This document shows positions 36,901 through 49,283 of a DNA stretch of 64,000 bases, one piece after another. Source of the stretch: Epinephelus fuscoguttatus (taxonomy: Eukaryota > Chordata > Actinopteri > Perciformes > Serranidae); contig NC_064759.1 of the NCBI RefSeq assembly GCF_011397635.1, forward strand, positions 16,202,428-16,266,427. Direction: 5' to 3'. The notes beneath the pieces are model-generated. The model was not told the DNA's origin, ran no database searches, and was given only the letters and a program-made list of their open reading frames with translations. Position 1 is the first letter of the stretch, and each line of letters begins with the position of its first letter. The position numbers and the translations under genes are program-made.

Positions 36901-39900
36901 AGTGGGTTTAGCATGCAGCCAGAGAACCATTTTTATTACTGTATATGAGATCCAGGTTTTAAAAGCTCAGACTGCCAGTACCTTTTCTGCTCAAAATGAG
37001 TATTAATGAATCCTGTTAAACCCTTTGACAACAATAACAATCATGGAGTAATCCTGATTGTTTTTGAGTTGCCTGTAAACTGATGATTACCCAGCAGACT
37101 GTGTAATAAAGACGTAACTGTTGAGGCTTTTATCCAGCGTCTAACTCCAGGACGTACAATGAGCTGAATATTTAATTGTGGTAGAGTTGGATCATGTGGG
37201 GGTCTGTAAGAATTTTATGACCTGCCTGTGTGTTGTCTGTTATTTTCCATCCGGGACAAAGTACCATCGTACCTCACATGCTGCGATGTTGCTCAGTTTT
37301 GCTCATTTTCAGGCTGTGAAAACGGTAACACAATTTTTCAAAATCAGAAACCCTGCCGATCATTTAATTTCAGAGCGTGGGCTGAGCTCAGGAGGCACAT
37401 CACAGCAGAAGCAGCTGCTGGTGTAATAAGTGACTCTCAGTAATTGAGAGATGATGGCTTTTTAAGTGAAGCTGAGGATCGAAATGATGGAAAAATAACA
37501 CATATACGAAGAAGCTGATTTTAGTTTTATAGTATTAGAATAGGGCATTACAATAATAAATATCATCTTAGAGTACTTTTGATAAATCATTGTCTTTTAT
37601 GGTTGTTTCCTAATATGCTGTTTAGCTGAATGAGATAGTAAATTGTGAGTTCACAGACATTACTTTGTTTTGATGATAATATTAAAAATCACCCACTCAT
37701 TTTTTTTCTTTCTTCAGACATGGAGGCAGCTGTGGAGAGTGTTGGAGATGTCAGATGTCATCCTGCTCATTGTGGACATCAGGCACCCGGTAGGTGATCT
37801 GGTGACCACTAGAGGGAGACATAGTCAACCTCCATCTGAGTATCCGGTGTTTATTATTTATCTTTACACGTTAGTATTAACCGGACTCATTTTCGATTTT
37901 GTAAAAAAAAAAAAAAAAATAAAATAAACTGAGGCAAAATGGTTGCAACTAAAGTGTTTCTGTGTTCTAGGTGTGTCAGTGTCAAATCAGTACTTCTGAA
38001 TTGAATCTAAGTTAAAATTAAACCCACTTCTTGGGTCCTAATTATAAAACATGAGCTTCTGACATACTTATTCTAACTTTCAAGCCAGATATATTTAATG
38101 AGAAGTGAATTCACTTTCTCTATTTAGAGTTTCCAGTATTAATGTTTCGCTAAAAACAGCGCATCTCGTCTTGTTCCTATTAATAAGGATATGATCTTGT
38201 GGTTTATTTGTTGAGAAGGCCATAATCACTATTTTAATAAGGTCTATCCTCATTTAAACCCCCCAGGTGCTGCAGTTCCCTCCAGCCCTGTACCACTACA
38301 TCACAGGAGATTTAGGGAAGCAGGTGGTCCTGGTGTTGAACAAAGCCGACCTGTGTCCTCCCCCACTGGTGATTGCCTGGAAACACTACATGACCTCCCA
38401 GTTCCCCCACCTGCAAATAGTCTGCTTCACCTCCCACCCTGGACAGCCCTACAGCACAGGTGAGGAGATGGAGAATAGTGGGAGTGGTGGGATAGAATGA
38501 GGAGTGAGCAACACACATGAAAGATAACATCACACTGGCACTGAATTTGAAATAAACCTGCCACTCAGTAAATTTATTTGAGTGCAGTATTACCAGAATA
38601 ACCCAGCTGGCTCTTGTTGCAATGGGAATAACCATCTGTCTGTCTGCTGCTGACTTGTAGTGCTCCAGAAGAAGAGGATGAGGAAGAAGGCTGACTGGAG
38701 TCATGCTGGAGGTCCTTTAGATATCCTGAAGGCCTGTCAGGAGATCACAGCAGGGAGAGGTGGGTGTCTATCCACTCTTAATCTTGCATACTCATAAAAA
38801 AGTCATAATCACACAGACATCTGCTTGTTATTTATTCTGTGAACTTGACTCTTTGCAAATTCACATTTGTGTTGATCCTTTAGGCCCTGATCTGACAGAG
38901 GAAGTTTTAACTGTTTGTAGTTGTTTTCAATGAGAGTGAAGTTTTGTGCATGCTGTTTTCGCGTTGCTGAGTGCCTCACGTTTACTACTCTAGCACTTTG
39001 AATTGCCTTGTTGCCGGATTGTGTTATATACATAAACTTGCCTTGCCTTGCCTTCAGCTCTGTGTGCCACGTGGTTATGCAGGAACGCCCTGAGCATTTC
39101 AAAGTGAAAAAACTTTGACTCAGAGTGGAAAAACACCTGACATCTTTGGCATTTTTTCCACATTGTCCAATCAGATGAATTGAGAGGCAGGTCTTTTGTG
39201 GTGGGATGGCAACAAGTGGTAACGTACATGGTAACTTCAGCTTACTTTCATTCCCATCCTTTTAAGCAAGCTGCAATACATATCTAAACAATTTATAGCC
39301 TCAGCTACTTTCTAACATTTAACCAACCTCATGATGATTAACAGCAAAATGCTAAACCATCCCTGACTCATCCTAAAATCAACCTTGAACTAACCATCAT
39401 CCAGGCAAAGCTGTCTACTTGTGGTCTTGTGGACCTACATGGCTCTCCGTTTCCCCGTCCAGTCCCCAAGTGCCCTCTGCCTGTCCATTTTTATGCAGAA
39501 TTAAAGGTACAGATCTGGGACCTTACTTCACAGCATCATTTGGTGGTTGCCCTAGCAACAGTTTTTAAAAAAAAAAGGCACAACAGTCAGCAAAAAGCAC
39601 TCTGTCTGATTGGGCCAGGCTCCAACCGAAAAGGTAGTGCAGTTTGATTGGGGATCTAAGTGTTAACCTTTTGTTTTCAAAGTTGACCTATCCAGCTGGG
39701 AGCAGAAAATTCAGAGAGATGCTGTTGCTGAGCCTCTGGATGGAGAGCGGCCAGATGAAGGAGCGGAGTCTGTGCTGATGGAGCATCAAAGTGACAGCGC
39801 TATGGAAATGAGCAGCCCATCCCAGGAGCTGTACAAAGATGGGGTTCTCACACTGGGCTGCATAGGTATGCATTTGAGTTTTCACAGAGAAATGGGGATA

Positions 39901-42900
39901 TTTTCTCAAGATCGAATCTTTTTTTTTCTTTTACTTTTCAAAGATAATTGCATCAAAACACTAAACCCCTTTCTCTCTAACACCCTGGATGACGTGAGGT
40001 TAGCATAAGCAGACCAATTCGAGAATGTAATTTGTAGATATTAAAGACTGATTTTAAAACCTCTCTCTTTTTTTCCTGCAGGCTTTCCGAATGTTGGTAA
40101 GTCATCTGTTATAAACAGCCTGGTGGGGAGGAAGGTGGTGAGCGTGTCCCGAACCCCAGGCCACACCAAATACTTCCAGACCTACTACCTCACCCCAACA
40201 GTCAAACTGTGTGACTGCCCTGGACTGGTTTTCCCCTCCCGTGTCAATAAACAGCTGCAGGTACAGCCTCAGTTTTGTTACTTGAGTTGTGTTTACGTGC
40301 CTGTTCAGGCTCAATAGAAACTGAATTGCGAAGAGCACACATACCTCTGGGAAGATGGATTATTGATTTTATTCCTTACCTCTTGTTATTTTTCAATTGT
40401 TCAGTTTTTGGATATTATGTTAATGCAATTTAAAAAAAATTGGACCTCTCTTTGATTTTTCTTATTGATCTTTTTCTTGCTCCTGCTTGTATTATATTTT
40501 GCATTTTGTTTTATTTTCTCTAGATTCTGGCAGGCATCTACCCAGTATCTCAGCTGCAGGAGCCCTACAGCTCAGTTGGTTATCTGTGCGAAAGGACCCC
40601 TTTCCGCTCGGTGCTGAAGCTCAAACATCCCTCTTTGTTGGAGAACAAACCCCATGAAGTAAACCAGGGGTCGGAAGAGCTCAGCTGGACTGCCTGGGAT
40701 GTGTGCGAGGGTAAGTCGATTCTCTGTGACACCTCACCATGTAATTTAATGGAGCTTTTAAGAGTTGCTGAAGTAAAACAGTTACTCCCCTACATCACCA
40801 CTAGGTCAGTGCAGCAAAATATTGAAAGGCAAATGTCCAACTTCCCCTAAATAGGCACCCAAGTCATGGCATATTTTTGATAAAATATTAAATGTTAAAG
40901 TCTTTACCATTAACAAGTGAAAAGGAGAGGAGGGTGTCTGGGTCTGTGAGGACAGAGTCACAGGCGATGAAATCAAAACAACACTTTCAAAGTTGTCAAA
41001 AAAAAATCCTGGCCTCTGTGCTTGGCAACTGTAATGCACCTGAGAAGAGTGAAGACTGAAAAGGGCCATCTCTGAGAGGTCACTTTGTTTGACCGCCCAC
41101 ATACCTTAAGGTAAGAATCTCTTACAGTAGCATTAAGATAATGGCTTCTATAACGATGTGCCAAGCTTGGGACTGTTAATTAGCCTAATAAGGTGAAGTT
41201 GTTTTGATTTAGCAAACGTTAAACATCACAATTAAGATGTAATATAAGATGTTAACGGTATTTCCATGGTGTCTAATGTTAGCTAGTGCACTTGTTATTC
41301 CAAAGTCCACTTGTATAATGTTACTGACATTAGAATTTTGCAGATGTTTCTAACATAAATTGTGCCCCTCAGCCAAAGTGTCCCCCTGATAGTCCAATTT
41401 TCTTTATGCTGAGATGATAGTAGAAAGGCTATAACCATGATGTAATGAAACAACTTGCTTTTGCATTTATTTTGGAATGTGAGACAACAGTGCAGACATT
41501 TAGCTAAAATGGACCTACCTTACTCATAATGTAGTTGCATTGAATTCTTGTCACAGTAGCCTGATTGTGTTGCTTGAGAAGGAGGGGGGAAATGCCGAGC
41601 ACGCTGAACACTACAGATGCTGAATTGAAATTACCTTGCGACAGCTGATCGTTTAGTTTTAATGGTTATCAGTTTACAAACATCATTTCTAAGCCCTGTT
41701 TTTTATTTGACCAAATAGCAGTTGCTGTTTTAGAAAATGTCATAATGGCAATATTGTGTGAGTAAATGCTAGATGGTTGGCACTGTATGACTAAACTTTT
41801 ACTATGCTGTGTGAATTGAATGTTCATCTTCTGGTTCCATTTCAGAATGAAACAGTTAGGGAAGAGCGAGCAGCTGCTAGTACAGCAGATTGAGGCAGGT
41901 GTGAAATGCAAGTGGAGCTGGAGCTGGCTGAAGCTTGAGGCAGCTATGGACATTAATTGAGTACGTCTGCCAAATGCTCAGGAGAGCAAGAGGGCAGCAG
42001 CTGAGGAGGAAGAAAAGCCAGGCTTGAGCATGCTGCAAAACAAAGAAAGTGTCCACCTGAGACAATAGTACAGGCCAAGAAAAAGAAATAAGGATTGTTT
42101 CTCTGTCTCTGTTTCTCTTTCTCTCGACCAAAACATAGCATGAGCTGTGTTTTCCATTTGCCTTGTCAGTTGTTGTGCATATTGTGGTTTTGTTTTACTG
42201 AGGAATGTTATTGTGGATGCAATGCACTCATACAATTTTGGACCTGGCTCTTGGAAGTGCCCTCAACTGACCCTCACATTACTTTTTTAGCAGTAAGATA
42301 ATTTTGTTACCTTTATTTCACCCCTGATGAGTTTACATCCCTGCTGTTACAAAAACAAGAATATCAACTTTTTCCTTAATTATAGCTAATACCATGATGT
42401 GTTATACTGTCACTAACACTTGTCATTTCTCTCTCTTCAATCTGTCATTTTGTTCTTTAGCATGGGCAGAGAGGAGAGGCTATAAGACAGCAAAAGCTGC
42501 TCGCAACGACGTTTACCGTGCAGCTAACAGTCTCCTGCGATTGGCAATTGATGGCAGATTGTGCCTCTGCCTAAGACCACCTGGCTATAGCTGCCTGAGA
42601 GGTAAAAGAGGCTCTTCCATGACTCATCATTTCAGCTTTAAATGTATTTGAAAGGTCAAAATGGCATGTGGGTGGAATTAATTTACTTTTTGGATTATTT
42701 ATGATCTTCAGAGCACTGGGAAAATCACCCAGACCTGCCAGAGATTATGGCTCTGCAAGGGAGGACGACAGAGGAGGAAGGAACGGGAGAGAGGGATGAT
42801 GATGATGACGGAGAGTCCAGCACTGAGCCAGAGGAAGAGAGAGACCGAGATGCGGATGATGATGAGGATGGAGATGATGAAGATGAGGGGTTTGGACATC

Positions 42901-42977
42901 CAAGGCGGACGGAAGATAAGCCATCTGGCTTTACTGTCAACATGTACAATGTCCTTCGGGAAAATGAGTGCGAGTGA
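30939..42977 (+). CDS. gnl1: Guanine nucleotide-binding protein-like 1, circularly permuted GTPase
   Basis: Twelve coding exons: 30939-31011, 32113-32260, 33496-33632, 33754-33905, 37718-37789, 38267-38459, 38661-38759, 39683-39865, 40082-40260, 40524-40710, 42461-42601 and 42712-42977. They total 1830 bases, 609 residues plus TGA; human GNL1 is of similar length. The N terminus [17 protein letters not shown] is a basic nuclear/nucleolar-type sequence shared with GNL1. The GTPase motifs are circularly permuted as in the YlqF/YawG family: G4 NKAD at about 219-222 comes before G1 GFPNVGKSS at 353-361 and G3 DCPG at 397-400. A conserved [16 protein letters not shown] stretch follows, then an acidic D/E-rich tail ending ENECE. 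Relatives act in ribosome biogenesis; that role for GNL1 is inferred. All motifs are intact. Confidence 0.96.
31710..31790 (+). repeat. LINE-type 3' tail in gnl1 intron 1
   Basis: CCCCTCTGGGGATCAATAAA followed by TATACTTATATACTTATA repeats is a typical CR1/L2-like element end. No upstream body is recognisable. Confidence 0.45.
32306..33012. mobile_element. MITE family B, copy in gnl1 intron 2
   Basis: The left end CATTTCACTCCAGAATCAAA and right end TTTGATTTGGGGGTGAACTC are imperfect inverted repeats. The interior shares GATATTGGCTGTAGAGATGT- and AGCACCAAAAAATACATTT-type blocks with the element at 49890-50555. It is noncoding, about 700 bp, and carries internal inverted repeats, so it is partly fold-back. 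Confidence 0.7.
34639..35966 (-). pseudogene. Tc1/mariner-like transposon with broken transposase, in gnl1 intron 4
   Basis: Minus-strand fragments at 35407-35105 and about 35763-35660 read as Tc1-like transposase. The first contains [12 protein letters not shown], with the first catalytic Asp, and [12 protein letters not shown]. The second contains a helix-turn-helix like [20 protein letters not shown]. The pieces are separated by stops and frameshifts, so the gene is dead. The ends (GCTTGATTCAAAAATCACAA at left; TTCACAATCACTCAAG at right) are weak inverted repeats. Confidence 0.8.
35975..36409. mobile_element. MITE with GTTTACA-type ends, in gnl1 intron 4
   Basis: The termini GAGGCCGTTTACACAT and CATGTAAACAGCCTCT are inverted repeats. 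The interior repeats AAACGGAGA-like units in both orientations. It lies within 10 bases of the Tc1-like remnant. Confidence 0.7.
38950..39057 (+). repeat. Retroelement 3' end with CCTTG repeats
   Basis: GAATTGCCTTGTTGCCGGAT followed by TATATACATAAACTTGCCTT and further GCCTT units is the 3' end of a widespread teleost LINE/SINE type. It lies in a gnl1 intron. Confidence 0.5.
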
Positions 42978-43615
42978 TAACGAGACAAGCTGGAAAACCT
43001 AAGTTGTTCCCTGACTTCTCCCCTGTTTACTTCAGTGCACTTCTCATTCCTTTCTCTCCCCTAATTTTGCATTCCGTCTCATTTGTTTTTCTCACATCTC
43101 TACTCCTCATACCATTACCTTCTCTGTACATTAACATGATCTATTATAATTAATTCACCCTGTTTCCTTCTACTTATAATATACAGAGCGTATTCATGTA
43201 TTCCATGCTGTGCCTCTGCTCTGCTTGTTCATCCATGAAGCTTGTTCTTTAGTGTTGCTTTTAGGAATGGGTTTCGTTTGGTTTGATTTAATCTTTTTTT
43301 TTTTTTTTTTGCATGTAGTTTTCAGACACAAATGAACAAAGTCACTTTCCTCAGCCTGGAATAATCAACCTACTGGTTTTCAATCTCTTTATTGATAAGT
43401 GACTTCACAGCTGAGATGCCAAAGTTCAGGAAAGGATGATAAAACAAATCGGATGCACTGTCGATATGATGTCATTCACTGGAGCAGCCATTTGGTTCTC
43501 AGAGCAGCTGGAGATTTAAGACCACAACTCTAAATCTTCTTTATAGACCATAGTTTGTCACAACTTTGGTTATAGGGTGTGGGGATGGGAGATATTAGAC
43601 CATAAGAGTGGAATG

Positions 43616-43621
43616 AATAAA
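43616..43621 (+). terminator. Probable poly(A) signal of gnl1
   Basis: AATAAA about 640 bases after the gnl1 stop. Other AATAAA matches occur much further downstream (about 44925 and 45674), so this is the nearest candidate found. Confidence 0.5.
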
Positions 43622-43994
43622 ACCAACATTTCACACATGGTTTTGCAGTTACCAGTAGTACGGCTCTGTTAAAGGTTCATTCATCAGAATTTGGTTTTGA
43701 TTTAGGAAAAAACTGTATTTGAGAGCGATTTTTTTATTTGGTGTGGTTCTATACATTCAGCAGGAAATTTAACAAAAAGTTTGGGATGGGGGAGAAGAGA
43801 GGTGTTGGATCCTGTATTGCTGGACGAGGCTGTTTCAGGAATTTAACTTGTAGTGTTTTAACTACTACAAACATTCTTAGATGCTGATGGAGATATACAG
43901 TGTTTAGTGCAGGATGGCTACACTCATTCAGCGAACTTATGTGCTAATTGGAAGTACAGTGGGTCTGATCCAACAGAGACTGCTGAACAATCAA

Positions 43995-44690
43995 TTGCAG
44001 GAATAGTTTGACATTTTGAGAAATCCGCTTTCTTCCCAAGAGTAAGATGAGAAGATAGATGCCATGCTTGAGTCAGTCTGGTAAATATGAAGTTGCGGAC
44101 TGGAGAAGTAAGATAAGCGTAAATGATACTTCACCTTTTCTCACATGACCTCATGGTGAATGGAAATTTACAAAAAAGCCGTACATTACTCATGAACTGA
44201 AGTCCATATTTAACATCAACAGAACTATATATCAAAACATCAAACTCTCAAACAACTTGTGCAGAATGATCGAAATTTCATTTATGTTCAGTACTTCCCA
44301 AACACATGAATATTTGCTAAGATATTATAATATAAAACAGTTCCGCCTATGAATAGCGTGCTCTGAGCATACCTGGGCACACAGCATATGAGCTTTGTGT
44401 GAGCAGAGTTCAAACGCATACTCTCATACTTGGCTGTGCATGAGATATTTTAGTGAATTGCATGTGTTTGGGAAGTATTGAGCACACAATTAAAATGCTA
44501 AGACTTTGATTATACTGCACAAGTTGTGTGAGTTTGTAAACACATGTTTTAACACAAGTTTTGCTGTTGCTAAACTTGGTCCACGTTAATTTCAATTCAT
44601 GATAATTCAAGGTAACATGCGGTGAGTAATTGTTATCCAAATGGTGATATTTTGGGGTGGGGAGGGGTGAAGTATTCCTTTAGCACAAAC
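43995..44690. mobile_element. Fold-back MITE-like element downstream of gnl1
   Basis: The arms at 44241-44308 and 44461-44537 are inverted: TACTTCCCAAACACATG against CATGTGTTTGGGAAGTA, and ACAACTTGTGCAG against CTGCACAAGTTGT. The outer ends GGAATAGTTTGACATTTTGA and AAGTATTCCTTTAG also pair weakly. No coding sequence is present. Confidence 0.65.
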
Positions 44691-46567
44691 ACTGGAAACA
44701 GAAGGAAACTGGCAACAACAACTGCCCACTAGGGTCTCTAAAGCTCACTAATTACCACATTATTATCTTGTTTCTTTAAGCTGTACAAAAACCAAGTGTA
44801 AGAATGACACTTCCTGGCTTTAGACTCCAGGAAGTTACAGCCCCCAGCCAAGAAATAATCCAGCACATACCCCCTGGAAAACCACAGTGTGTGGGTTTTA
44901 TGCTTTTGCTTTGTATGTATGAATTAAATAAACAAGACATATTGTGTTAGTTAGTGAGTTAATTAGTTAATTTTAGATAAACTCATGTAACTGCATGAAA
45001 GTGAAATAGTGTATTCATCAAAATGTCAAGCTATTCCTTTAACCACACACAAAGAGAGACTGGCCATTGTTGTCACCATCTGTCCATCATTATAAATACC
45101 ATTACACACTCCACCTGTGTTGTTTTATGAACTGTAACTTTGATGCAGTGCCCAATTACAAGATCAGATCTTGTAATTCTGTTACGAAACCTGCTGCAGA
45201 CAATTCTCAGTGTTCATCAACACCATGTTTTCATCTCATTTTCTGTTGAAACTAGAAAAACTGACAGTTTTGCTGTTTGACCAGTCTGTCTCTCTCTCTT
45301 ACTGTGTGATGGCCCCGCTACAGTCCTGAGTGCTGTATTATTGTGTGCTGTTGTTGAACCTCGTTAATGTGTTTCACTGAGGGAACTCTACAGCACAGTG
45401 CTGTGTTACTGTGTAATACATCACACTGCAGCCACATGCAGTCATTTCTACCATTGGTACAGTGTAAAGCAGTTACTCAACACTACCATGCTGTTAGAAA
45501 CACAACAGACTTTTAGTTGTGTTGATGTGACTATGTTACTATCATTATTATTTTTTGAAATATTAAAACTGACAGTGTCCGGAGAATGTAGTGTGAAGGC
45601 TTGAGGTGTGTTCAGGCTATTTGCTGCATTCCTCATTTCATTCCTAGTACGCCTAATGACTGGACTGCTTTCTGCAATAAAAGAAAATAATCCTCCAAAC
45701 CATACAGATGTCAGTGACTGTTTTTGTATTTTATTTTAAGATATTTGCTTGTAATCTGTGTGCGATATTACATGAAGATTATTAGTATCTTGTTAGGGAA
45801 AGATCTTTGAATTACAAACCCTCCATGACTTCTTGTTTTATTGAAACAACACACATACCATGCCATCTCCCGCCCATTTCAAATGCACATAATTAGACTG
45901 AGAGCAGATGACGTGTGAAGTTGTCCACTGAATGTTATGACAACAATTTCGAGGGGATGTGGAGAGGAGAGATCAAAGTGGACAGCTCGGACATGTTTGG
46001 ATGAGCTTTGTCAGACTAATTACACTTTGTACACTGCCTGAATGCCAAATAGACAGTTACAAATTTATTCTCAATGAGATGTTAATGCTTTATGGTTAAA
46101 GTTGTCTTGTAATTAGTTAGGGGACTTCCTTTTTACCAAAGACAGATAATTACTATGATGAGATTTGCTGATACTGCTGCACCATACTCAGATCTAATTT
46201 AAGTCCCTCCAAACTACTTAATTGGCAATATTTGAGGCAGATAGCATGAAATGAAGTAAAATGTACCCAACCACAAAATCATTAAGGAATAGTTTAAATA
46301 ATTAGCAAGCTTGAGCTCTCATTGTATAATTATTTGCAAATGGGGCTGTTTAATTACACGTAACACTACTGTTATGCTAAATATTTGTGCATTATGGAGG
46401 CACTGTGGTGACCAGCCTGCCTTTTGCCCAATGCATTATGGGATAGACTCCAACCTTAACTGTGTGGAGGATAATAAATGGATGGATGCACAGTGTAGTA
46501 TTAAAACCTATGAGTCTCTACAGAGCCAGTGTAGATCGTGTTGGAGAAAATTATTAAAAAGGATCAC

Positions 46568-47597
46568 ATACACAGATCAGCCGCAACATTAAAACCACTG
46601 AGAGGTAACGTAGATAATATTAGTCATCGGTAGAGCGGGTTGTCCACCAATCGGAAGATCAGCGGTTCGATCCTCGGCTCCTCCTGTCAGCATGTCGAAG
46701 TATCCTTGAGCAAGATACTGAAGCCCAAATTGCTGAGATCGGTGTGTGAGTGAGTTAAGAAGTGAGTAGCAGGTGGCATCTTGTATGGTAGTCTCGGCCA
46801 CCAGTGTATGAATGTGTGTGTGAATGTGACTCGTAGTGTAAAAAGCGATTTGAGTGGTCGATGACTAGAGAGGTGCTATACACATGCAGGTTCATTTACC
46901 ATTTACCAGTGTTCTGCTGGGAAACCTTTGGTCCTGGCATTCATGTGGATGCCACCTGAAATTCACCACCCAACCAAATATAGTTGCAAATCAAGTCCAC
47001 CCTCTCATGACTACGACACTCCCCAATGGCAGTCCCCTCCCTCCAGCAAGACAATATACCATGCCATACTGCAAAAACTGCTCGGGAATGTTACAAGAAT
47101 TCAACATGTCGCTCTGGCCTTCAGTTCCCCAGATCCAAATCTGAGCTAGTATCTGTGGTACATGCTGGTACCCTACTGTGCAACCTACAGGACTCAAGGG
47201 ATCTGCCGCTATTGCTCTGGTGGCAGACACAACAGGACACCTCCAGAGAATTGAGATCGATCTAAGGAGGCCCCACTGTGGATTGAATTTGGCTCTGGAG
47301 GACCAGCATGTCCCACGGATGCTGTATTGGATTGTGATCTGGGGTCAGTTTAACACCTTGAGCCCTTTGTTATGTTCTTCAGGCAATTCCCGAACAGTTA
47401 TAGTGGTGTGACATGATGCATTGTCCTGCAGGGGGCCACTGCCATTGGGTCATGCCGTTGCCATCAGTGGGTGTACTTTGTCTGCAAAGGTGCTTGGGTG
47501 TTGCGTGTAAAGTGGCAGAACATTGCATTGTAATGAAAGAAACAATGTTAATTACTTCACCTGTCAGTGGTTTTAATGTTGTGGCTGATTGGTGTAT
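46568..47597. mobile_element. Tc1-like DNA transposon remnant, interrupted by a SINE
   Basis: The ends ATACACAGATCAGCCGCAAC and GTTGTGGCTGATTGGTGTAT are terminal inverted repeats; the inner ATTAAAACCACTGA pairs with CAGTGGTTTTAAT. This is a common fish Tc1-like terminus. The interior right of 46910 is degenerate and no transposase motif is intact. Confidence 0.75.
46622..46906 (+). repeat. tRNA-derived SINE nested in the Tc1-like element
   Basis: The head GGTAGAGCGGGTTGTCCACC and B box AGCGGTTCGATCC are tRNA-like. The body has TCCTTGAGCAAGATACTGAA, and the tail AAAGCGATTTGAGTGGTCG then CATTTACCATTTACC is the typical fish SINE end. It starts about 55 bases inside the Tc1-like left end. Confidence 0.8.
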
Positions 47598-49283
47598 TTT
47601 ATTGTACGCAATGCTGGAAAAACACTTCATATGATTTATTTGCCTCATAAGAGGCAGCTAAACCCCTCAAGAGTGAAGTGGAGAATCAACAGTCTCTTGA
47701 AAAGATGCTGCAGTGGGATAAATTGAGAGTCTGCTTTTATTATAATGTTTGTTTATCAAAGCACTTCCAATTTTCATTTTTTATTCCACTGTGTGTCTTA
47801 CATGACTACATTTAATAAAACCGGATGTGCATGGGAGGACGACAGTGGCTCAAACAATACAACATGCCTCTAAGCATTGCCCACTGCGTCACTGCTTTTA
47901 TTAAATGTAAAGCATATGGAATAAATTATCACCTCTCCCAGCCTCTAATAAAATGACTTCCACAGTCATGTGTTAAAAATGTGGAACATACTCTTGAGAT
48001 TTATGTCTCATTTGAGTACTGTCTGTCACCAGTCGTCATTCATTATGGGGTGACAGTATTGACAGTGTTTGTCAAATTATTCCCACTCTTGACGCCGATC
48101 CAATCCTCTTGTCAGAGTAAATCTGGCTGCAGCTATTATCTCATTATGTTTATCGTGACCCATTGGGCACCATTCATGAGCGAGTTGAGACGGTATGATG
48201 ATAATCACCACAGAGAACTGCCATAATCATTATTTACGGGATGGAAGTGGGTGGAAAATCCCCTCATCTTGCATAATTTGGATTCAGTGCCAACTTGTAT
48301 GGTAGCCTACTCGCAGATGCTATTTGCTGACTAGATAAACTCAGAGGAGGGAAGAGAGGAATCATCTGGAATTGTTTCCGATTCACAGCCGGAGCCATGA
48401 GCTGCTTAATTTCCCCAGCTAGAGCTCTAACTATGTTGTGGCCCTCAAACCTGTATGGCAGTAATTACAGCCAGACAAAGACCCTAGATTTACTGGAGCA
48501 TGACACCATAAATTTCAAAACTGTTAATTAAATTCTGCTGTCTTAAATGTCTTTGCTGCCAGCATTAGTCACGCCTAAAATGCCCATGTGGTTTGAATAT
48601 GATCTTTTCTTTTTTTTTTGGGGGGGGGGTCTTGGATAGCTTTCTCATGACGCAATCAGGTTGTTGTGGGGACTGTTAACCCCCATCCCCTCTCCCTTAT
48701 TTGCCCCATTCTTGCTCCCTACGTGACCTCAGCTAACATGTGTGTGAGACCGAGGAGTAATGAATTGGTTTCATAAGAGAGCCGGAGCATAAGCAGAGCA
48801 GAAAAATTCATTAGGCTGGTTTTATACGGTCCCCTGGGCGCCGCAGACACGCACACTCACACATGCACACACACACATGCAGGTGAGATAGAGAGTGAGT
48901 GGGAAATTTGTAAAAAAGCAATCTGGCTGAGGGAGAACAACAATAGCCACAAGTAAGTGTTAGCATTTTCTTTTAAGACAAAACTAAAATCAAATGTCCC
49001 AGATGGTTTTGCAGAAACAACCAAACTGCAGTTACTCTCATTATAGTAAATTATAGTTCTACATCTCAGCTGGCAGGTACACCTCTGTGGTCACTAGAGG
49101 GCTATCAAAGCAAGCATTAGTATGAGTCTCTGTCGCAGTTAATAGTCAGGTGCACCAAGCTGATTGTGCACAGGCTTCTCATTTGTGGTGTTAATAGTGT
49201 GTTCATATAGTACGTGTTACATGATATTTAAACCACGTTCAGTTTTATCACCTATAGAAAAGGTGGGTCACAAAATATCACGA

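Noticed and set aside
46628-46690. tRNA-like sequence with a B box
   Set aside because: It is the head of a SINE with the usual body and tail, with no proper cloverleaf.
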